Assembly: GCA_964555565.1 (NCBI GenBank)
Contig: CAZKTF010000152.1
Location: forward strand, 1 to 8,600
Reading direction: 5' to 3'
DNA: 8,600 nt
Source: CAZKTF01 sp964555565
GTDB taxonomy: Bacteria > Planctomycetota > JAJSAM01 > JAKLKS01
Made by a program: the position numbers and the translations under genes. Each line of letters begins with the position of its first letter. The stretch's first letter is position 1. Positions 1 to 5,576 of the stretch are shown piece by piece. The notes beneath the pieces are model-generated. The model had not been told where the DNA came from. It worked only from the letters and a program-made list of their open reading frames with translations, and did not search any database.

Positions 1-1
1 G

Positions 2-838
2 GGCCGGGGGGAGGTGCCGCTGCTGGCGGGGAAGCGCGCCGCGGTCCTCGCGGGCGCGAGCGCGCCGGTCGATCCGGGCGGCGCGGCGCCGGCGGAGGCG
101 CTCGGACCCGGGAGGGCCGCCGTGGAGACCGTGGGGGACCTGGCCGAGGCGCTCCATCCCGCGGTCGTGCCGCTCGTGCTCCTGGGCCTCCTCGCGGCGG
201 CGGGGCTCCCCCGCTGCGTGAGGGTCCTCGGCCCCCTCGCGCTGCTGGCCGGGACGGGGGCGCTCCTCCTCGGGGGGGTCTTCCTCCTCGAGTGGCGCTT
301 CGGGTACGGGGGGCGCCGCCACGCGCTGGCCGCGGCCGCCTGCCTCCTCCCCTTCGCGGGAGCCGGGCTGCTCAGCGGCACGGCGCTCCTCGGGCGGGTC
401 CGGGCCCTCGCCGCGCGCCCCTGGGTCCCTCCCGCCCTCCTCGCGCTCCCCCTCGGCCTCGGGCTGCTGGCGGGCTCGCTCCTCCAGCGGGACGCGGCCG
501 GCGCCGACGCGCGGGCCCTCGGCCTCCGCCTGCGCGAGGCGGCCGCGGCGCTCGGGAGGCCCCCGCGGGTGGCGTCCTTCGGCGAGCCGCGCGTGGCCTG
601 GTACGCCGGGGGGATGGACGTCCGGCTCCTCGGGCGCTACGGGCTCAGGGCGGGTCTTCCCCCCGCGGAGGCGGACGCACGGCGCGCGGCGCTGCGGGAC
701 CTGCTGCACGGCAGGGGACCGCCCGATTTCCTGGTCCTCGAGGAGGGGGATCCGCGCGTCCCGCTGCCGCCTCCCCGCGGGGAGCCCGTCGCCCGGGCCG
801 GGAGGCTCGCGGCCTGGGCGGCCGAGGCGTGGAAGTAG
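2..838 (+). CDS. C-terminal part of a polytopic membrane protein, probable GT-C (ArnT/PMT-like) glycosyltransferase; 5' end outside the window
   Basis: The frame is open from the first complete codon at base 2 to TAG at 836-838, so only the last 278 residues are present and the true start lies upstream. At least four hydrophobic segments are visible (around codons 50-68, 74-96, 105-125 and 138-160), followed by a hydrophilic tail of about 110 residues. A GYGGRRHALA segment resembles the loop before a late membrane helix in GT39/ArnT-type glycosyltransferases, and the soluble C-terminal tail (RVASFGEPRVAWYAGG, DFLVLEE) is typical of the same proteins. Such enzymes move a sugar from a polyprenyl-phosphate donor to a lipid or protein across the cytoplasmic membrane. 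The catalytic first-loop acidic residues are not in the window, so the assignment rests on the C-terminal pattern alone. Any other polytopic protein with a soluble tail is possible. It converges on the TPR gene with only 21 bases between the stops. Confidence 0.55.
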   Translation, partial: GRGEVPLLAGKRAAVLAGASAPVDPGGAAPAEALGPGRAAVETVGDLAEALHPAVVPLVLLGLLAAAGLPRCVRVLGPLALLAGTGALLLGGVFLLEWRFGYGGRRHALAAAACLLPFAGAGLLSGTALLGRVRALAARPWVPPALLALPLGLGLLAGSLLQRDAAGADARALGLRLREAAAALGRPPRVASFGEPRVAWYAGGMDVRLLGRYGLRAGLPPAEADARRAALRDLLHGRGPPDFLVLEEGDPRVPLPPPRGEPVARAGRLAAWAAEAWK

Positions 839-867
839 GGACGGCCCGGGGCCGCCTACCTACTTCC
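831..867. repeat. Palindrome spanning both convergent stop codons (bidirectional terminator-like or REP-like, copy A)
   Basis: GGAAGTAGG at 831-839 is the exact reverse complement of CCTACTTCC at 859-867. Inside it CGGCC at 842-846 pairs with GGCCG at 850-854 across a 3-base loop. In a second register GTAGG at 835-839 pairs with CCTAC at 855-859. The TAG stop of the upstream gene (836-838) and the TAG stop of the TPR gene (860-862, minus strand) both lie in the outer arms. No T-tract follows on either strand, so this is not a textbook intrinsic terminator. It may still act as a bidirectional stop or 3'-end stabiliser. Its GTAGG head and GC-rich core resemble the repeat family at 5455-5576, but it lacks that family's CCGCCCGCC tail. 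Confidence 0.65.
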
Positions 868-2299
868 TCCTGAACGCCTTCCGCTGCTCCTCGAGCTGGA
901 GCCTCTTCACGGCATCGACGGCGTCGCGGGCCTCGGCCTGCGCCTTCTCGTCGCCGACCGTGAGCCGCGAGTACTCGGCCCAGTGGTGGATCGCCTTCTC
1001 GGGGTTGAAGTGGCGCCCCGTCGTCCCGTAGACGAAGCCGAGGCTCCGGTGCGCATCGACGCACTCCGGGTCCGCCTCGACGGCGCGGAGGTAGCAGCGG
1101 AACTCCTCCTCCGGGTCCGCCTTGCGCGCCTCGGTATCGACCGAGAGGCAGTAGCCGAGGTTCGTCAGGGCGTCGGCGTGGCGGGGCGCGAGGATGACCG
1201 CCTTGCGGAAGGAGGCGGCCGCCTCGTCGGTCCTGCCCCGGGCCAGGAGCACGGTGCCCAGGTTGTAGTGGGCGAAGGCCCCGTCGGGGCGCATCGCGAT
1301 CTCCTTGCGGAAGGCCTCCTCGGAGCGCTCCAGCAGCCGCGGGTCCCCCCCCGGCTGCGTGGCGAGGAAGTGGAACGAGAGGCCGAGGTTGTCGTAGGCC
1401 TGCGGGAACTGGGGCCGCGCCTTCACCGCGCGGGTGAAGTAGCCCTCGGCCAGCCGGAACTCCCTCTTGAGGAGGTGGCAGACGCCGAGGTTGTTGAGGA
1501 TGTCCGGGTCCTCCGGCCGCCCCGCCAGGGACTTCTCCAGCGAGGTCCGCGCGAGCTCCAGGTCCCCCTTGCGCAGCGCGAGGACCGCGAGGTTGAAGTG
1601 GGCCTCGGACCGGGCCCCGGGCCTCGAGGAGGCGTCCAGGAGGAGCCGCTCCGCCTCGGCGTTGTCCCCGCGGTCGAGCGCGAGGGCCCCGAGGTTGATC
1701 TTCGGCGAGCCGTAGGCCGGGTCCGCCTTGGCCGCCGCCACGAACTCCTCCATCGCCCCGGGACCGTTCCCCTCCTCGTAGAGCAGGCAGCCCAGGTTGT
1801 TGTGCGCCGCGGCGTTGTTCGGCTCGAGCTTGAGGGCCTGGAGGAACATGTCGCGGGCGCTCTCCTTGTCCCCGCCCCTCTCGAACACCACGCCCATGTT
1901 GTTCTTCGCGGCCGCGAGGCGCGCGTCCTTCGCGAGGGCGCGGCGGAAGGCGTCGCCCGCCTCCTTCGTCCGGCCGACGGCGTTGAGCGCGCAGCCGTAG
2001 TTGTTCAGGAACCGGGAGTCGTCGGGGAAGCACTCCACGGCGACGGCCGCGTGGGGGAGCGCGTCCTCCCCGCGCCCCGACTCCACGAGCGCCCAGGCGA
2101 GGCAGCCGCGCGAGTAGGGCGCCTCCGGCTTCTCGCGGACCGCCGCCTCCGCGACCTCCACCGCGCCGCTCCGGTCGCCGGACGCGAGCAGCCTCGCGAC
2201 CTTCTCGCGCAGCGCGACCCCCTCGTCCGCGGCCCGGGCCCCGGCGGCCCACGCCGCCGTCACCGCGAGCGCGACCACTGCATGACGCGCGATCCGCAT
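860..2299 (-). CDS. Secreted tetratricopeptide-repeat (TPR) protein
   Basis: The protein has 479 residues. Residues 1-23 form a Sec-type signal peptide: a basic MRIARH start, an Ala/Val-rich core, and AGARA before ADEG as a likely signal peptidase I site. There is no lipobox Cys. The rest is almost wholly TPR, with about ten repeats between residues 30 and 430. Each shows the helix-turn-helix pattern, for example NNLGCLLYEEG (167-177), NNLGVCHLLKREF (269-281), YNLGTVLLARGR (345-356) and TNLGYCLS (379-386), with a Pro or Asp at repeat ends. A charged helix closes the protein (450-479). TPR arrays are protein-binding scaffolds; here it would act in the periplasm or be envelope-associated, and the partner is unknown. 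I chose the ATG at 2297-2299 because a GGGAGG ribosome site lies five bases upstream and a good signal peptide starts there. The frame stays open to 2827, but that extension lacks these marks. It lies 89 bases downstream of the PLP enzyme gene and could be co-transcribed. Confidence 0.85.
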   Translation of the reverse strand: MRIARHAVVALAVTAAWAAGARAADEGVALREKVARLLASGDRSGAVEVAEAAVREKPEAPYSRGCLAWALVESGRGEDALPHAAVAVECFPDDSRFLNNYGCALNAVGRTKEAGDAFRRALAKDARLAAAKNNMGVVFERGGDKESARDMFLQALKLEPNNAAAHNNLGCLLYEEGNGPGAMEEFVAAAKADPAYGSPKINLGALALDRGDNAEAERLLLDASSRPGARSEAHFNLAVLALRKGDLELARTSLEKSLAGRPEDPDILNNLGVCHLLKREFRLAEGYFTRAVKARPQFPQAYDNLGLSFHFLATQPGGDPRLLERSEEAFRKEIAMRPDGAFAHYNLGTVLLARGRTDEAAASFRKAVILAPRHADALTNLGYCLSVDTEARKADPEEEFRCYLRAVEADPECVDAHRSLGFVYGTTGRHFNPEKAIHHWAEYSRLTVGDEKAQAEARDAVDAVKRLQLEEQRKAFRRK

Positions 2300-2304
2300 C
2301 TCTC

Positions 2305-2310
2305 CCTCCC
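2305..2310 (-). promoter_or_regulatory. Ribosome binding site of the TPR gene
   Basis: GGGAGG on the minus strand lies five bases before the ATG at 2297-2299. It decides this start over the much longer open frame, which continues upstream antisense to nothing recognisable and into the neighbouring gene. Confidence 0.7.
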
Positions 2311-2388
2311 GGGAAGTGGGCCGTCTCCTCCCCGGCGGCGACCCCGGGGCATCGTGCGAATGGTATCCCATGGGGGGCCCGGCGGGCC

Positions 2389-3567
2389 TCATGAACCCCC
2401 GAGGGCCCGGGAGAGGTCCTCCCGGAGGTCCCCCAAGTCCTCCAGCCCCACGGAGATACGGACGAGCCCGTCGGCGATCCCGGAGGCCCTCCTCTCGGCC
2501 GCCGGGAGCGAGGCGTGACTCGTCAGCCGGGGCAGGCTGGCGAGGGATTCGCACCCCCCGAAGGAGGGGGCGTTGGCCACGAGCCGGAGGCGATCGACGA
2601 GGCGGGCGGCGCCCCGGAGCCCCCCGCGGACCTCGATCGTGAGCAGGCACCCGGCCCCCCCGCGCAGCCTCCGGGCCGCGGCGCGGTCCGGCCGGCCGGG
2701 CAGCAGCGGGTGGTGGACGGCGAGGACCCGCGGGTCGCGCGCGAGGACGCGGGCCAGCGCCGCCGCCGTGGCGGCCTGCCGGGCCGCGCGGAGCGGGTAG
2801 GTGCGCATCCCGCGGGCGAGGAGCCACGCGGTCTCCGGGTCCGGGACCGGGCCGAGGACCCGGCGGAGCCGCTCCACGGGGACGAGGAGCCCCCGCCGCC
2901 CCGCCACGAAGCCCGCGAGGAGGTCGCTGTGCCCCCCGAGGGACTTGGTCGCGGCGTAGACGAGGAGGTCGATCCCGTCCGCCGCCGCGCGCGTGTGGGC
3001 CGGGCCCGCGATGGTGTCGTCGAGGACCGTGACGAGGCCGAGGCGCCGGGCGCGGCGCGCCACCGCGCGGAGGTCGAGGACGCGCAGCAGCGGGTTCGTC
3101 GGGGACTCGAGGAGGAGGACCCGGGCCCCCGCCGCGGCGGAGCGCGCGAGCCCCGCGCCGTCCTCCGCGTCGAGCAGGTCCACCCCCACCCCGAAGCGGG
3201 AGAGGAACTCCACGAGGAAATTGCGCGTCCCGCCGTAGAGGTCGCGGTAGGCCGCGACCCGCTCCCCGGCCCGCACGAGGGACAGCACCGCGCAGGAGAC
3301 GGCGGCCATCCCGCTCGCGAACAGGAGCGCGCCCTCGGTCCCGGCGAGCGCCGCCAGCGCCCGCTCCGCCTCGGCGAAGTTCGGGTTCCCGTAGCGCGTG
3401 TAGAAGCCGCGGGGACCGCGCCCCGCCGCCGCCGCGAGGAGCGCGCGCGTCGTCGGCGCGCGGAAGGTGCTCGCCCGGTAGATGGGGGTCGGGAGCGACC
3501 CCGTCCGCGGGTCCCCGGCGGCCCCGGCGTGCACCGCCCGCGTCCCGTCCCCCGGCCGCTTCGCCAT
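2389..3567 (-). CDS. PLP-dependent Cys/Met metabolism enzyme (cystathionine gamma-synthase / gamma-lyase family)
   Basis: The protein has 392 residues, the usual family length (380-400). It is a cytoplasmic fold-type I PLP enzyme; relatives catalyse gamma- or beta-replacement or elimination on homoserine esters, cystathionine or methionine. Visible family marks are YTRYGNPN at 56-63 (phosphate-binding Tyr and Arg), ASGMAAV at 84-90, YGGTRNF at 111-117, ESPTNP at 154-159, the PLP lysine K208 in ATKSLGGHSD, RGMRTYPLR at 252-260, FGGCESL at 336-342, SHASLP at 350-355, and RISVGLED at 370-377 with the substrate carboxylate Arg. Two sites are unusual: LDDT at 182-185 where most members have DNT, and Ala at 205 where the SxTK motif normally has Ser. 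Position 113 is Gly, not the Cys of methionine gamma-lyase, so that activity is less likely. Synthase, lyase and sulfhydrylase cannot be separated from sequence alone, so I give no gene symbol. The ATG at 3565-3567 has GGAGGA five bases upstream. The gene is divergent from plsY. Confidence 0.88.
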   Translation of the reverse strand: MAKRPGDGTRAVHAGAAGDPRTGSLPTPIYRASTFRAPTTRALLAAAAGRGPRGFYTRYGNPNFAEAERALAALAGTEGALLFASGMAAVSCAVLSLVRAGERVAAYRDLYGGTRNFLVEFLSRFGVGVDLLDAEDGAGLARSAAAGARVLLLESPTNPLLRVLDLRAVARRARRLGLVTVLDDTIAGPAHTRAAADGIDLLVYAATKSLGGHSDLLAGFVAGRRGLLVPVERLRRVLGPVPDPETAWLLARGMRTYPLRAARQAATAAALARVLARDPRVLAVHHPLLPGRPDRAAARRLRGGAGCLLTIEVRGGLRGAARLVDRLRLVANAPSFGGCESLASLPRLTSHASLPAAERRASGIADGLVRISVGLEDLGDLREDLSRALGGS

Positions 3568-3572
3568 GTCGT

Positions 3573-3578
3573 TCCTCC
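3573..3578 (-). promoter_or_regulatory. Ribosome binding site of the PLP enzyme gene
   Basis: GGAGGA on the minus strand lies five bases before the ATG at 3565-3567. The open frame continues upstream to 4080, antisense to plsY, but family homology begins at this ATG. Confidence 0.7.
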
Positions 3579-3598
3579 GCGCCTCCCTGCCCCTGCCC

Positions 3599-3661
3599 AA
3601 CGGCGGGCGGGGGGACCCCGGGGCCCCGCCCCTGCCCCTACCCTTACCCCTACCCGCCGTT
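3599..3661 (-). repeat. REP-like element with terminal inverted repeat (copy B) in the divergent spacer
   Basis: AACGGCGGG at 3599-3607 is the exact reverse complement of CCCGCCGTT at 3653-3661 and bounds a 63-bp GC-only element. Read on the minus strand it contains GGGTAGGGGC and ends CCCCGCCCGCCGTT. The 13-mer CCCCGCCCGCCGT recurs exactly at 5474-5486, and AACGGCGGGCGG (3599-3610) recurs exactly at 5547-5558. The element therefore belongs to the same family as the cluster at 5455-5576, but its head is expanded by a hexamer-like tandem run (CCCTGC, CCCTAC, CCTTAC, CCCTAC on the plus strand). It lies between the divergent PLP enzyme gene and plsY, upstream of both. Confidence 0.6.
3624..3655 (-). 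other. Predicted G-quadruplex motif (telomere-like G runs)
   Basis: On the minus strand there are six consecutive runs of three or four G separated by only 1-3 bases (TA, TAA, TA, CA, C). This satisfies the G3+N1-7 quadruplex rule with very short loops. It lies 57 bases upstream of the PLP enzyme start on that gene's coding strand, so it would be in the promoter or 5' leader. A role in transcription or translation is inference; in a genome this rich in G, chance occurrence is also more likely. Confidence 0.55.
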
Positions 3662-3686
3662 CGGCGTTGCCCGGGGATCCATTCCC

Positions 3687-3715
3687 TTGGCGCCGGCACC
3701 CGCGGAGTGTAGACG
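3687..3715 (+). promoter_or_regulatory. Possible weak sigma70-like promoter for plsY-gpsA
   Basis: TTGGCG (3687-3692), a 17-base spacer and TAGACG (3710-3715) give a poor but correctly spaced -35/-10 pair. If real, transcription would begin at or next to the plsY ATG at 3722, making the mRNA nearly leaderless. This would fit the lack of a strong ribosome site before that ATG (only AAGGG at 3716-3720, two bases upstream). Confidence 0.2.
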
Positions 3716-3721
3716 AAGGGC

Positions 3722-4420
3722 ATGGACACGCCGCGCGCCGCGGGGCTCGCCGCCGCGGCCGGGTACCTCCTGGGCTCGATCCCCTTCGCCTGGATGGTCG
3801 TGCGCGCCCGGGCGGGGGTGGACCTCCGCACCGTCGGGAGCGGGAACGTGGGAGCCACGAACGCCTCCCGCGTCCTCGGGCGGGCCTGGTTCTTCGCGGT
3901 CTTCGCGCTGGACTTCGGGAAGGGCGCGGCCGCGGTCCTCGTCGCCGAGCACCTGTTCCGCCCCGGGGGGCCCGCCGGCGACGCGGCGGCCTGGGTCCCG
4001 CCGGCCGGCGCCGCGGGCGCGCTGCTGGGGCACATGTTCCCCTTCGCGCTCGGCTTCCGCGGGGGAAAGGGGGTGGCCACGGGCGCGGGGGTGGTGGCGC
4101 CGCTCGCCCCGCTCGCCCTCGCGGTGGGCCTCGCGGCCTTCGGCGCGACGGCGGCGATCTCCCGCTTCGTGTCCCTCGGCTCCGTGGTGGCGGCGCTGGC
4201 GACGACGGCGGCCTACGTCCTCCTCGGGGGGCCGCCCGAGGGACCGCGGCTCCCGGCCTTCGTCCTCCTGGCGGTCTTCGCCGCGCTCGTCCTCGTGAGG
4301 CACGTCCCCAACTTCCGTCGGATCGCGGCCGGGACCGAGCCGCGGATCGGTGAGGGGGCCCCGCCCCCGCCCGCCGCGTCCGCCCCGGCCGGGGAGGAGG
4401 CCCGTGGCGCCCGCGGCTGA
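3722..4420 (+). CDS. plsY: Acyl-phosphate:glycerol-3-phosphate acyltransferase PlsY
   Basis: PlsY is an integral membrane enzyme that transfers an acyl group from acyl-phosphate to sn-glycerol-3-phosphate, making lysophosphatidic acid, the first committed step of phospholipid synthesis. The protein has 232 residues. All three family motifs are present: GSGNVGATNASR at 39-50 after LLGSIPFAW, the glycine-rich GFRGGKGVAT at 111-120 just after H104, and SLGS at 151-154. A further conserved RHVPNFRRIAAGTE lies at 193-206. Hydrophobic segments fit the family's seven-helix fold. The protein is longer than the usual ~200 residues because of a Pro/Ala/Glu-rich tail (about 211-232), which covers the overlap with gpsA. 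The ATG at 3722 begins the protein directly before the first helix; the ribosome site is weak. It overlaps gpsA by 17 bases, and the two products act in consecutive steps. Confidence 0.95.
   Translation: MDTPRAAGLAAAAGYLLGSIPFAWMVVRARAGVDLRTVGSGNVGATNASRVLGRAWFFAVFALDFGKGAAAVLVAEHLFRPGGPAGDAAAWVPPAGAAGALLGHMFPFALGFRGGKGVATGAGVVAPLAPLALAVGLAAFGATAAISRFVSLGSVVAALATTAAYVLLGGPPEGPRLPAFVLLAVFAALVLVRHVPNFRRIAAGTEPRIGEGAPPPPAASAPAGEEARGARG
4393..4400 (+). promoter_or_regulatory. Ribosome binding site of gpsA, inside plsY
   Basis: GGAGGAGG lies within the last codons of plsY and ends three bases before the GTG at 4404. It decides the GTG start for gpsA over the ATG at 4350, whose extra 18 residues are only Pro/Arg-rich, and suggests translational coupling to plsY. 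Confidence 0.7.
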
Positions 4421-5411
4421 GAGGAAGCGCGTGGCGGTCGTGGGCGACGGGGGGTTCGGGACCGCGCTCGCGCTCCTCCTCCACCGCAAGGGGGTCCCAG
4501 TCCGGCTCTGGAGCCACGACGCGGCCTACGCGGCGGAGATGCGGGAGACGCGCCGCAACCCGCGCTTCCTCCCGGGCGTGGAGCTGCCGGCGGGCCTCCC
4601 CGTCACCTCCGACCCGGTGGAGGCGCTCCGCGACGCGGGGCTCGTCGTCTCCGCGGTGCCCACCCCCTACCTCCGCGCCGTCTTCGAGCGGCTCGCGCCC
4701 CACCTCCCCCGGCGGGTCCCCGTGGTGAGCGTCACCAAGGGGATCGAGCAGGGGACGCTGGCGCGCCCCACCCAGGTCCTCGCGGCCGCGGCGGGGAGGC
4801 GCGCGATGGCGGTCCTCTCGGGGCCGAGCCACGCGGAGGAGGTGTCCCGCGGGCTCGCGACGACCGTGGTGGCGGCCTCCCGTTCGCCGCGGCTGGCGCG
4901 CGAGGTCCAGGACCTGTTCACCACGGACCGGTTCCGGGTCTACACCCGCCGCGACGTCCTCGGGGTCGAGTTCGCGGCCGCGGCCAAGAACGTGGTGGCC
5001 GTGGCCTCGGGGATCTGCGACGGGATCGGGCTCGGGGACAACGCGAAGGCCGCGCTCATCACGCGGGGTTCCGTGGAGATTGCGCGCCTGGGCGTCCGGA
5101 TGGGCGCGTCCCGCGCCACCTTCCAGGGGCTGGCCGGGATCGGGGACCTCATCGTGACCTGCGTGAGCCGGCACGGGAGGAACCGCGCCGTGGGCGAGCG
5201 GATCGGGCGCGGGGAGCGGCTACCGGACATCCTCGCGGGGATGCGGATGGTCGCCGAGGGGGTGCACACGGCCCGGGCCCTGCGCGACCTCGCGCACCGC
5301 CACCGCGTCGAGATGCCCATCGCCGAGGAGGTCTGCCGCGTCCTCTTCGAGGGGAAGGACCCCCGCGCGGCGGTCACGGACCTCATGATGCGGGCGCCGA
5401 AGGGGGAATGA
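4404..5411 (+). CDS. gpsA: NAD(P)H-dependent glycerol-3-phosphate dehydrogenase GpsA
   Basis: GpsA is a cytoplasmic enzyme that reduces dihydroxyacetone phosphate to sn-glycerol-3-phosphate, the substrate of PlsY encoded just upstream. The protein has 335 residues from the GTG start, the normal length (330-340). Visible marks are the dinucleotide-binding GDGGFGTALA at 14-23 (an acidic-containing variant of the usual GAGxWGTALA), NPRFLPG at 52-58, VSVTKGIEQGT at 108-118, LSGPSHAEEV at 138-147, the catalytic lysine K195 in AAAKNVVAVASG, GLGDNAKAALITRG at 209-222, the GLAGIGDLIVTC segment with D248 at 242-253, and AEGVHTA at 284-290. Only the tail PKGE follows the last conserved helix. The gene starts 17 bases before the plsY stop, so the two are surely one operon. 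It ends convergent to the FHA gene, with a repeat-rich 161-bp spacer between them. Confidence 0.96.
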   Translation: MAPAAERKRVAVVGDGGFGTALALLLHRKGVPVRLWSHDAAYAAEMRETRRNPRFLPGVELPAGLPVTSDPVEALRDAGLVVSAVPTPYLRAVFERLAPHLPRRVPVVSVTKGIEQGTLARPTQVLAAAAGRRAMAVLSGPSHAEEVSRGLATTVVAASRSPRLAREVQDLFTTDRFRVYTRRDVLGVEFAAAAKNVVAVASGICDGIGLGDNAKAALITRGSVEIARLGVRMGASRATFQGLAGIGDLIVTCVSRHGRNRAVGERIGRGERLPDILAGMRMVAEGVHTARALRDLAHRHRVEMPIAEEVCRVLFEGKDPRAAVTDLMMRAPKGE

Positions 5412-5454
5412 CGGAGGCGGCTGGGCCCTCGGGCGGCGCGCGGCCGGACGTGGC

Positions 5455-5484
5455 GTGGTAGGGGCGGGGCTTGCCCCGCCCGCC
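5455..5484 (+). repeat. GTAG-headed REP-like palindrome, copy C
   Basis: GTAG begins at 5458. GGGCGGGGC at 5462-5470 and GCCCCGCCC at 5473-5481 form a perfect 9-bp stem around a TT loop, followed by the CCGCC tail. Copy D 42 bases downstream matches it at all but a few positions, with a 2-base deletion at the loop. It lies 43 bases after the gpsA stop. It could also serve as the gpsA transcript 3' hairpin; there is no T-tract. Confidence 0.75.
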
Positions 5485-5496
5485 GTGTGTCTGCGG

Positions 5497-5524
5497 GTGG
5501 TAGGCGCGGGGCTCCCCGCCCGCC
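5497..5524 (+). repeat. GTAG-headed REP-like palindrome, copy D
   Basis: A direct repeat of copy C: GTGGTAGG, CGCGGGGCT and CCCCGCCCGCC are shared. Its shorter stem is GCGGGG (5506-5511) with CCCCGC (5514-5519). It is followed by CCCTTGG (5523-5529), which can pair with CCAAGGG (5560-5566) in the inverted copy E. Confidence 0.7.
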
Positions 5525-5546
5525 CTTGGCGAAGGCGGGACCGATG

Positions 5547-5576
5547 AACGGCGGGCGGCCCAAGGGTCTCCCCTAC
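5547..5576 (-). repeat. GTAG-headed REP-like element, copy E, inverted and overlapping the FHA gene stop
   Basis: Read on the minus strand from 5576 it starts GTAGGGG, passes through CCCTTGGG, and ends CCGCCCGCCGTT, matching the head and tail of copy C with a diverged centre. The GTAG at 5573-5576 contains the TAG stop of the FHA gene. Copies D and E point towards each other from opposite strands, like paired REP sequences. Confidence 0.6.

Noticed and set aside
645..2252. Minus-strand open frame of 535 codons
   Set aside because: It is Arg/Gly/Pro/Ala-rich shadow translation offset from the TPR gene on the same strand; the TPR repeats and signal peptide fix the real frame.
2376..2388. Intrinsic terminator after the PLP enzyme gene
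   Set aside because: GGCCC-GCC-GGGCC is only a 5-bp stem and no T-tract follows; too weak in this base composition.
983..2518. Plus-strand open frame of 511 codons
   Set aside because: Antisense to the TPR gene, no recognisable domain, low-complexity Arg/Glu/Val content typical of GC-rich shadows.
3624..3655. Telomeric repeat or chromosome end
   Set aside because: Only a few degenerate hexamer units, inside a repeat element with genes on both sides; better explained as local expansion of copy B.
2515..4353. Plus-strand open frame of 612 codons
   Set aside because: Antisense to the PLP enzyme and out of frame with plsY; both of those have clear family motifs.
2523..5174. Minus-strand open frame of 883 codons
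   Set aside because: Runs through gpsA, plsY and the PLP enzyme in the wrong frame and is almost wholly Arg/Pro/Gly/Ala/Ser; no stops because of high GC.
5455..5576. CRISPR array
   Set aside because: Only three units, one inverted, self-palindromic, with irregular 12- and 22-base gaps and no cas genes.
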